DNA from: Gemmiger_A avium
GTDB taxonomy: Bacteria > Bacillota > Clostridia > Oscillospirales > Ruminococcaceae
Direction of reading: 5' to 3'
Assembly (NCBI GenBank): GCA_019114585.1
Contig: DXFE01000082.1
Location: 1-7,982, forward strand
DNA length: 7,982 bases
Shown here: positions 1 to 5,697 of the stretch, piece after piece
How the letters are laid out: each line of letters opens with the position of its first letter
Numbering within the stretch: the first letter of the stretch is position 1
Notes under the pieces: generated by a model
Seen by the model: only the letters and a program-made list of their open reading frames with translations
Database searches by the model: none
Told to the model about the DNA's origin: nothing
Position numbers and translations under genes: made by a program

Positions 1-6
1 TGCCGT

Positions 7-82
7 GGGCCTGTAGCTCAGTTGGGAGAGCGCTGCGTTCGCATCGCAGAGGTCAAGGGTTCGAATCCCTCCAGGTCCACCA
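7..82 (+). tRNA. tRNA-Ala (anticodon CGC), CCA encoded
   Basis: A complete cloverleaf can be folded by eye. The acceptor stem is 7-13 with 72-78, the D arm is 16-31, the anticodon stem is 33-37 with 45-49, the T loop TTCGAAT is at 60-66, and the CCA end at 80-82 is encoded. The anticodon at 40-42 is CGC, which reads the alanine codon GCG. The third acceptor pair is G9 with T76, the G3:U70 wobble that is the known identity element for alanyl-tRNA synthetase, so the assignment does not rest on the anticodon alone. The outermost T-stem pair (A55/C71) is mismatched, which is tolerable. No promoter is visible in the six bases before it, so it is transcribed from outside the window, perhaps in a tRNA cluster. 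Confidence 0.97.
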
Positions 83-84
83 TG

Positions 85-115
85 AAAATGCCCCGGTCGG
101 TGACCGGGGCATTTT
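85..115 (+). terminator. Hairpin directly after tRNA-Ala, probable intrinsic terminator
   Basis: Positions 85-98 and 102-115 are perfect reverse complements (14 bp) around a three-base loop. The GC core CCCCGGTC is flanked by AAAAT and ATTTT arms, so the T-tract is part of the stem and could work on either strand. It starts two bases after the tRNA CCA, the usual place for a tRNA terminator. The uninterrupted T-run is only four bases (then ACATTTT), so read-through into the acetyltransferase gene 27 nt further on is plausible. Confidence 0.85.
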
Positions 116-129
116 ACATTTTCCGGAAG

Positions 130-137
130 AAAGGCGG
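130..137 (+). promoter_or_regulatory. Ribosome binding site of the acetyltransferase gene
   Basis: The purine-rich AAAGGCGG lies 5-8 nt before the ATG at 143, depending on which part pairs with 16S rRNA. It is not contained in the 85-115 hairpin, so that hairpin does not directly hide the ribosome binding site, unlike the attenuators of inducible cat genes. Confidence 0.65.
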
Positions 138-142
138 TTTTT

Positions 143-796
143 ATGGAATTCCAACGGATTGACCGGCGCAGCTGGCCCCGGGATGCGTACTTCAACCATT
201 ACTTCCACGCTGTTCCCTGTACCTACAGCATGACGGTCAAGCTGGATATCACGCCGATCCGCCAGCAGGGCGTAAAGCTGTATCCGGCCATGCTGTACGC
301 CCTCTGCACGGTGGTGAACCGCCACGCCGAGTTCCGCACATCCCTGGATGAGGCAGGCAATGTGGGCGTTTTCTCCGACATGGTGCCCTGTTATACTATT
401 TTTCATAAGGATAGCGAGACCTTTTCCAATATCTGGACGGAGTACCATCCCCGTTTTTCGGAGTTTTTGCATGCGTATCAGCAGGACCTGCAGTGCTATG
501 GCCAGAATCCGGGGCTGGAAGCCAAGCCGGGCACACCGGCCAACAGCTTTCCCGTTTCGATGATCCCCTGGACGACCTTTGACGGCTTCAACCTGAATCT
601 TCCCAACGGGGCCGGGTATCTGCTGCCGATCTTTACCATGGGAAAGTTTTACCAGCAGGAAGACCGGTACTGGCTGCCGTTGTCTGTACAGGTACACCAC
701 GGCGTATGCGACGGATTCCATCTGTGCCGCTTCATCAACGAACTGCAGGAGCTGATCCGGCAGGAGGGTATTTTTGCGGCCGGTGAACCGGTGTAA
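143..796 (+). CDS. Chloramphenicol O-acetyltransferase family protein (CatA type)
   Basis: A 217-residue protein of the usual size (about 210-220) for a type A chloramphenicol acetyltransferase, a cytosolic trimer that moves acetyl from acetyl-CoA to the 3-hydroxyl of chloramphenicol. The N-terminus (MEFQRIDRRSW) matches the family start. The signature HHGVCDGFH is at 185-193. By family numbering, the catalytic His195 corresponds to H186, Asp199 to D190, its salt-bridge partner Arg18 to R13, Ser148 to S139 and Thr174 to T165, so all the core catalytic residues appear intact. The block IPWTTFDGFNLNL (141-153) is typical. The start is supported by an AAAGG-rich ribosome binding site at 130-137. 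The gene sits alone behind the tRNA hairpin, with no clear promoter of its own and a stop before a promoter-bearing intergenic region. Chromosomal homologues of this kind do not always confer resistance, so the true acceptor substrate is unproven. Confidence 0.93.
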   Translation: MEFQRIDRRSWPRDAYFNHYFHAVPCTYSMTVKLDITPIRQQGVKLYPAMLYALCTVVNRHAEFRTSLDEAGNVGVFSDMVPCYTIFHKDSETFSNIWTEYHPRFSEFLHAYQQDLQCYGQNPGLEAKPGTPANSFPVSMIPWTTFDGFNLNLPNGAGYLLPIFTMGKFYQQEDRYWLPLSVQVHHGVCDGFHLCRFINELQELIRQEGIFAAGEPV

Positions 797-861
797 CCAG
801 CCGGATTACAGGACGGACGGAATAGTGCGGAGAAAAGTTTCATAACATTATAAAAGGCCAT

Positions 862-877
862 AAATCGTTTACGATTT
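862..877. repeat. Inverted repeat AAATCG-TTTA-CGATTT upstream of antiporter promoter
   Basis: Two perfect 6-bp arms are separated by four bases, and two further Ts follow the right arm before a CTC. It ends five bases before the -35 hexamer of the antiporter promoter. It could be a weak terminator for the acetyltransferase transcript (short, AT-rich stem followed by Ts) or a regulator binding site. Neither can be proven from the sequence, and no other terminator candidate is visible between the two genes. Confidence 0.45.
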
Positions 878-882
878 TTCTC

Positions 883-911
883 TCGACATCCGGCCGCCGG
901 TTTGCTATAGT
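883..911 (+). promoter_or_regulatory. Sigma-A type promoter for the antiporter gene, extended -10
   Basis: The -35 element TCGACA (883-888; one mismatch to TTGACA) and the -10 element TATAGT (906-911; one mismatch to TATAAT) are separated by an ideal 17-bp spacer. A TG extension stands one base before the -10 (TGC-TATAGT). Transcription would begin near 918, giving a leader of about 60 nt before the antiporter ATG at 980. The region is otherwise GC-rich, so the match stands out. Confidence 0.8.
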
Positions 912-965
912 AGGGAAACACGCAGCAGCCAGACTCTTTGCAGGGATCTGCCCCATGCTGCCAAA

Positions 966-972
966 AAGGAGA
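966..972 (+). promoter_or_regulatory. Ribosome binding site that fixes the antiporter start
   Basis: AAGGAGA lies seven nt before the ATG at 980. The same frame is open upstream to a TTG at 938, but that codon has no comparable site and would add 14 residues (including CC and QKGEC) that do not resemble a membrane-protein start. Confidence 0.8.
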
Positions 973-979
973 ATGCTTC

Positions 980-1945
980 ATGATCGTTCCTGTTCTGTTG
1001 TTTTGCGTAGGGCTGGTCTGCCTGATCAAGGGCGGCGACTGGTTTGTGGACGGTGCCACCGGCATCGCCCGCCGCTTTCATCTGCCCGAACTGCTGATCG
1101 GTGCCACCGTGGTCTCCATCGGCACCACCCTGCCGGAGGTCATGGTCTCCACCACCTCGGCGCTGGGCGGGCACGGAGAGATCGCCTATGGCAACGCCAT
1201 CGGCTCGATTATCTGCAACACGGCCCTGATCGCCGCCCTCACCATTGCGGTGCGGCCCGGCAAGGTCGATCCCAAAAGCCTGCGCACACCGGTGATCTTC
1301 TTCTTCCTGGCGGCGCTGTTCTACGCGGGGATCGCCTACACCACCGGGTATTTCAGCCGGGCCGCCGGTCTGATCCTGCTGGCACTGTTTGTGGTGTACA
1401 TGGTCATGACCGTGCGGCAGATGACCGCCAAACCGGCCGCTGCCGCACCAGAGGAACCGGCTGCTGAGACGGAACCGCTTTCCCGGGAACTGATTTTGCT
1501 GGTGGTAGGCGCGGTGCTGATTGCCATCGGCGCCAATCTGCTGGTGGACAACGGCACCCTGATTGCCCAGGCGCTGGGCGTGCCGGAATCGGTGATTGCG
1601 CTGACCTTTGTGGCGCTGGGTACTTCCCTGCCGGAACTGGTTACCGCTATCACCTCGCTTGTTAAAGGGCACAGTGCTCTCTCGCTGGGCAACATCATCG
1701 GCGCGAACCTGTTCAATCTGGTGCTGGTAAGCGGTGTGTCGGTGGCACTGGCCCCCTTCAGCATCCCCCAGACGGCCCAGATTGCCGGCCATAACGCCTC
1801 GCTGGTCATGGACATCCCGGTGATGTTCGCCGTAATGCTGCTGCTCACCGTGCCCGCCCTGCTGCGCGGCAAGCTGAGCCGGATACAGGGAATCGTTCTG
1901 CTGGCCATCTACGCGGTATTCTGCGCGATCCAGTTCAGCATTTAA
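980..1945 (+). CDS. Calcium/sodium antiporter-like protein, CaCA family (YrbG type)
   Basis: A 321-residue, very hydrophobic inner-membrane protein made of two homologous halves, as in prokaryotic Na+/Ca2+ exchangers. It should use a cation gradient to move Ca2+ or a similar ion outward. The first alpha repeat has GTTLPE (48-53) followed by GNAIGSIICN (71-80). The second has GTSLPE (214-219) followed by GNIIGANLFN (237-246). The repeats face each other in an inverted topology in the family, and E53 and E219 match the paired ion-binding glutamates. A low-complexity Ala/Pro/Glu loop (about 150-168) joins the halves and is probably cytosolic. The start at 980 is chosen from its ribosome binding site. 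It has its own promoter and a strong terminator, so it is a single-gene unit, convergent with the galactoside operon. Several family ion-ligand positions differ, so its exact ion is uncertain. Confidence 0.92.
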   Translation: MIVPVLLFCVGLVCLIKGGDWFVDGATGIARRFHLPELLIGATVVSIGTTLPEVMVSTTSALGGHGEIAYGNAIGSIICNTALIAALTIAVRPGKVDPKSLRTPVIFFFLAALFYAGIAYTTGYFSRAAGLILLALFVVYMVMTVRQMTAKPAAAAPEEPAAETEPLSRELILLVVGAVLIAIGANLLVDNGTLIAQALGVPESVIALTFVALGTSLPELVTAITSLVKGHSALSLGNIIGANLFNLVLVSGVSVALAPFSIPQTAQIAGHNASLVMDIPVMFAVMLLLTVPALLRGKLSRIQGIVLLAIYAVFCAIQFSI

Positions 1946-1951
1946 TCTGTC

Positions 1952-1991
1952 AAAAACGGGCCGCTGTCGGAAAGGACAGCGGCCCGTTTTT
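1952..1991. terminator. Bidirectional intrinsic terminator between convergent units
   Basis: Positions 1952-1968 and 1975-1991 are perfect reverse complements (17 bp) around a six-base GGAAAG loop. The core CGGGCCGCTGTC is flanked by A5 on the left and T6 (1987-1992) on the right, so a U-tract is made on either strand. It starts six bases after the antiporter stop. On the other strand the alpha-galactosidase stop codon TAA (1993-1991) overlaps its base. Confidence 0.95.
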
Positions 1992-4354
1992 TATGGCCAG
2001 CCCGGTTCCGGTGCGGGAAGCGCATCGGGCAATGCAGTAAGATAATACAGACGGGCGGAATAGTCCGGCATGACCCGCACTTCCTCGTTGTATCCGGTTC
2101 CGGCAAACCGGGCTTTACGCCGCAGGCCAGCCTCCATGAGAAGGTCCCCGGCGGCCGTATAGCTCTCCTTTTCGGTGTCGAGCATATACCGGTCCGCCGC
2201 CGCGTGAACCAGCAGGCCACTGGTGTTGACGCTGACCGGCAGCACCGCATTGAGCAGGGTACCGAAATCCCGGATATCAATTTTCTGGGCGCGGGACTCC
2301 ACCTGATACCGCCGGTTCGGGTCCAGGCCCGCCAGCCGCAGCGGCAGCGTTTCGCTGTTGGGCTCGATCCGGCCCACTGCGTCCAGCACCAGTGCTTCGG
2401 TTTTATCGTCCGACACCACCATCCAGGCGCACGACTCCCCGCCCGCCGCCGGCACAAAGGGCGATGCCAGCCGGTAAAGCTGACCGAACTGGAACAGCTT
2501 CCGGTGCTGTTTGTAGAAAGCGATCTGGGCCGCCACCACGCTTTTCTCGGCAGGGGACAGGCGGGTCACGTCCAGCTCATACCCCAATATGCCGAATGCC
2601 GCCACGTCAAAGCGGGCCTCCAGCTGGGAGGTGCGCAGGGTCTGGTGGTTGGGTGAGGCGGCCACGTGGCAGCCCATAACGCTTTGCGGATATCCGCCGC
2701 TGGTGCCGCTCTGTATCTTCATCCGTTCCCAGGCATCGGTGTCGTCGCTGGTCCAGATTTGCGGCATATAGCAGAGCATTCCCAGATCAAACCGGTTGCC
2801 GCCGCTGGCACAGCTTTCAAACAGGACCTCCGGATGGCTGCCGGTGACCTGTTCCAGCACCCTGTACAGCCCCTGCATCCAGCAGAGACTGAACCGCCCC
2901 TGTTCCGCCAGCACCGGGCTGTAGCAGTCGGTCATATGCCGGTTCATGTCCCATTTGATATACCGGATAGTCGCGGAATCCAGCAGCGCATTCAGCTGGC
3001 CGATCAGGTAGTCCTGCACTTCGGGGCGGCACAAATCCAGCACCAGCTGATGGCGGCTGAGAGCGGGCGAAATTCCCGGCGTCTGCACCGCCCAATCCGG
3101 ATGGCTGCGGTAGAGCTCGCTGTCCGGGCTGACCATCTCCGGTTCCACCCACAGGCCGAACGCCAGCCCCAGATCGTTCAGTTTACGGCCAAGACCCGCC
3201 AGTCCGCCGGGCAGCTTTTTGCTGTTGACCGTATAATCACCCAAGGAGCAGGTATCTGAATCCCGTTTGCCAAACCAGCCGTCATCCAGCACAAACAGCT
3301 CGATCCCCAGCTTTTTGGCCTCTTTGGCCAGGCGCAGCAGTTTCCCCTCGTTAAAGTCAAAGTAGGTGGCCTCCCAGTTATTGAGCAGAACCGGGCGGGG
3401 CCTGTCGGCCCAGGGGCCGCGCACGATATGCCGCCGCACAAACCGGTGCAGGTTCCGGCTGACGCCGCCGGTTCCCTGCCGGGAAAAGGTGAGGACGGCT
3501 TCCGGGGTATCCAGCATCTCGCCGGGGGCCAGCGTCCAGCTGAAGTGCTCCGGCTGGATGCCGGACAGCACCCGGGTCTTGCCATAGGGGCCGGTCTCCA
3601 CCCGTTCCAGATGGCTGCCGCTGTAGATCAGGTTAAAGCCGTAAACCCGGCCGGAGTTCTCCCCTGCCCCTGGTTCCACCAGCTGGAAAAAGGGATTGCA
3701 ATAGTGGGAAGAGTTGCCGGTGCGGCTGCCGAACTCCCGCACGCCTTCGGTAAGCGGTGCAGCCTGTGGACGGCGTTCCCGGGCCCAGGCGCCGGTAAAG
3801 GTGGTAAGGGTATACTCCCTGCGGGGCAGATCCAGCTGGCTGCTCAGGCACCGAAGAATGGTTACCGGGGCATCGCCGGTATTGCGCAGCCGCAGCCGAC
3901 GGGTAATTACATCACAGGCCGGGTACAACGTGTAGATCAGCTGCGCTTCCAGGCCCTTTGTGGTGGTAAAGGTGCTCACCAGGGTCTCCGCACCGCCCCA
4001 GGCGGCGGGCAATCCCGCGGGTGGCAGCGGTTCTTCCCGCTGTTCCGCCCCGCAAAAGGCCCAGTCACAGACGGAGCTGTCATCGGCAAACCGGGCGCTG
4101 ACCATGCCCATCCGGAAGTCCCCACGGCCATCCGGGGTAAGTTCCAGGCAAAGGTGCAGCAGCGAGTCCGGTTCCGCACCGGCCACCACCACATCCGTGC
4201 CATACCCTGCGCCTGTTTTTTCTCGCAGGGCCGGCACATCCGGCTGGATCTTCGCACCATAGTGCAGCGTCTCCAGCAATGCACCCCGGCGCGCCATGTA
4301 ATACCCGGTATGATCGGTTTCCAGGCAGATCAGGTCTCCGTCAAGCCGGATCAT
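1991..4354 (-). CDS. Alpha-galactosidase, glycoside hydrolase family 36
   Basis: A 787-residue protein, slightly longer than typical bacterial GH36 enzymes (about 720-750), which remove terminal alpha-1,6-galactose from melibiose, raffinose and stachyose with retention. An N-terminal beta-sandwich domain spans about 1-310. A TIM barrel follows from about 325, with LDDGWFG (356-362) and LWVEPEMVSP (401-410). The nucleophile is D469 in YIKWDMNR. The acid/base, by alignment spacing to Geobacillus AgaA, is D537 in SDDTDA. ESCASGG (513-519) forms part of the galactose pocket. The C-terminal beta domain begins near 625. No signal peptide is seen, so it is cytosolic and acts on imported sugar. Its ATG overlaps the symporter stop by four bases (ATGA), with AGAGAGG as ribosome binding site eight bases upstream. 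It is the last gene of the operon, and its stop lies inside the shared terminator. Confidence 0.96.
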   Translation of the reverse strand: MIRLDGDLICLETDHTGYYMARRGALLETLHYGAKIQPDVPALREKTGAGYGTDVVVAGAEPDSLLHLCLELTPDGRGDFRMGMVSARFADDSSVCDWAFCGAEQREEPLPPAGLPAAWGGAETLVSTFTTTKGLEAQLIYTLYPACDVITRRLRLRNTGDAPVTILRCLSSQLDLPRREYTLTTFTGAWARERRPQAAPLTEGVREFGSRTGNSSHYCNPFFQLVEPGAGENSGRVYGFNLIYSGSHLERVETGPYGKTRVLSGIQPEHFSWTLAPGEMLDTPEAVLTFSRQGTGGVSRNLHRFVRRHIVRGPWADRPRPVLLNNWEATYFDFNEGKLLRLAKEAKKLGIELFVLDDGWFGKRDSDTCSLGDYTVNSKKLPGGLAGLGRKLNDLGLAFGLWVEPEMVSPDSELYRSHPDWAVQTPGISPALSRHQLVLDLCRPEVQDYLIGQLNALLDSATIRYIKWDMNRHMTDCYSPVLAEQGRFSLCWMQGLYRVLEQVTGSHPEVLFESCASGGNRFDLGMLCYMPQIWTSDDTDAWERMKIQSGTSGGYPQSVMGCHVAASPNHQTLRTSQLEARFDVAAFGILGYELDVTRLSPAEKSVVAAQIAFYKQHRKLFQFGQLYRLASPFVPAAGGESCAWMVVSDDKTEALVLDAVGRIEPNSETLPLRLAGLDPNRRYQVESRAQKIDIRDFGTLLNAVLPVSVNTSGLLVHAAADRYMLDTEKESYTAAGDLLMEAGLRRKARFAGTGYNEEVRVMPDYSARLYYLTALPDALPAPEPGWP

Positions 4355-5697
4355 TGCTCCCGCCTCTCTTTCAGTTCAGCCGCAATACGGCGGTTCATCT
4401 CCTCGGTCAGGGCGTATTTTTTGCGGAAATAGAAGATGGAAACCAGCAGGCCGGCAATCGGCACCAGAATCATCAGCACCCGCAGCCCCAGCAGGGTACC
4501 CGCCGTTTGAACGGCGGCCTCGGTATCCAGGCCGATCAGGTCAATGCCCACGCCCGCCACCAGCACACTGATCGCACTGGCCAGCTTGACCACAAAGGTC
4601 TGCATGCTGAAGATCACGCTTTCGTTGCGGCGTCCTGTCTTCCACTCACCGTAGTCCACCGAATCCGCCAGAAATACGGTGGTGAGCACGGTGGCCAGGC
4701 CAAACCCGATGTAGATGATAAAGGCGGCCAGCCCCAGCAGAGGCACGTTGGAAGAGCCCAAACTGCCCAGCACAAACAAAAACGCATAGCCGAAGATGGT
4801 CACTCCGATTGAGCCGGTCAGAATCGTCTTGCTGCTCCAGCGACGGCGCAGTACCGGCAGGCTGACCATACTCAGAATCTGGCCCACCCCGCCGATGGTG
4901 CCGAACAGGCTGTACAGGTCACTGTTTCCGATATCATATTTGAAGAAATACAGGGCCAGCTGGGTGGTCAGGTACAGGGAGGCGTTGAACAGGATAATCC
5001 CCACAACCACCACCATGGCCTGATCGTTGGCAAGCAGGGCGCCGAACATCTCCCGCATGGTGGGCGCTTTGCCAGCCGGGATGGCTTTTTCCCGGATGCC
5101 CAGCACGCAGATCAGTTCTGTAATCACGAACAGTACCGCGATAGCAGCAGCAAACAGTGCAAATCCCTGTCTTTCGCTGCCGCCGATCCGCACCACAATC
5201 AGCATGGTAAGTACGGTGGGTATCGCATAACCGACCGCGGCACTGGTGCGGCCGATGACCGACAGGTTTTCCCGTTCCCGGCCTGCGCTTGTCAGCGCGG
5301 GGATCATGCTCCAGAACGGGATGTCCATCATGGTATAGGTCACGCCCCACAGTACATAGGCCACCGAGGCGTAGACCAGCACGCCGGTTCCGGTAACGCT
5401 TTCCGGCATGGCAAACATTCCGTACAAAACCAGTGCATTGGTCACCGTACCGGTGAAGATCCAGGGACGATACCGGCCAAAGCGGGTATTGGTTTTTTCT
5501 ACGATGACCCCCATCAGCGGATCATTGAAGGCGTCAAATACCCGTGCTGCCATCATCATGATACCGGTAAAGGTACCGCTGATCCCCAGTACTGTGTTGT
5601 AATAGTACAGAATAAACCCGGATACCAGGGCGTAGACCATGTCTTTGCCCACGGCGCCGATTCCAAAACTAATTGTTTGCCGCATCTTGTGTTGCAT
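4351..5697 (-). CDS. MelB-like glycoside:cation symporter (GPH family, MFS)
   Basis: A 448-residue, 12-helix membrane transporter of the glycoside-pentoside-hexuronide:cation family, which couples sugar uptake to Na+, Li+ or H+. Counting from the ATG at 5697, residues match the melibiose permease MelB. K18-D19 (in AVGKDM) correspond to MelB K18/D19, D55 and D59 (in FDAFNDPLMG) to MelB D55/D59, D125 (in MMDIPFW) to D124, and K371 (in VVKLASA) to K377. In MelB these bind the galactosyl moiety and the cation. GRYRPW (74-79) and VDYGEWKTGRR (348-358) are family signatures. A GTG at 5700 is in frame one codon upstream, but AGAGGGGG at 5705-5712 is spaced better for the ATG (7 nt) than for the GTG (4 nt). 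Placed between a beta- and an alpha-galactosidase gene, it very likely carries galactosides. The exact sugar and coupling ion are inferred. Confidence 0.94.
   Translation of the reverse strand: MQHKMRQTISFGIGAVGKDMVYALVSGFILYYYNTVLGISGTFTGIMMMAARVFDAFNDPLMGVIVEKTNTRFGRYRPWIFTGTVTNALVLYGMFAMPESVTGTGVLVYASVAYVLWGVTYTMMDIPFWSMIPALTSAGRERENLSVIGRTSAAVGYAIPTVLTMLIVVRIGGSERQGFALFAAAIAVLFVITELICVLGIREKAIPAGKAPTMREMFGALLANDQAMVVVVGIILFNASLYLTTQLALYFFKYDIGNSDLYSLFGTIGGVGQILSMVSLPVLRRRWSSKTILTGSIGVTIFGYAFLFVLGSLGSSNVPLLGLAAFIIYIGFGLATVLTTVFLADSVDYGEWKTGRRNESVIFSMQTFVVKLASAISVLVAGVGIDLIGLDTEAAVQTAGTLLGLRVLMILVPIAGLLVSIFYFRKKYALTEEMNRRIAAELKERREQ
4363..4369 (-). promoter_or_regulatory. Ribosome binding site of the alpha-galactosidase gene, inside the symporter gene
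   Basis: On the minus strand AGAGAGG stands eight nt before the ATG at 4354; a second GGGAG lies closer (4357-4361, spacing 2). Both are within the last codons of the symporter gene. Together with the ATGA stop/start overlap, this points to translational coupling. Confidence 0.65.

Noticed and set aside
82..162. A 26-codon open frame starting at the last base of the tRNA CCA, running through the hairpin and overlapping the acetyltransferase start, reminiscent of a cat leader peptide
   Set aside because: It has no convincing ribosome binding site, its ATG is part of the mature tRNA end, and the hairpin does not cover the acetyltransferase ribosome binding site, so it does not fit the translational attenuation design. 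Most likely chance.
53..721. Minus-strand frame opposite the acetyltransferase that runs into the tRNA
   Set aside because: Its first residues (WWTWRDSNP) are the antisense translation often produced by tRNA genes; the + strand gene is certain.
938..979. N-terminal extension of the antiporter from a TTG codon
   Set aside because: No ribosome binding site at the right distance and a polar, Cys-rich extension; the ATG at 980 has AAGGAGA seven bases upstream.
3428..4432. Long open frame on the + strand opposite the alpha-galactosidase gene
   Set aside because: Composition rich in Gly, Gln, His, Arg and Pro with no family motif; a typical antisense shadow in GC-rich DNA of a strongly supported GH36 gene.
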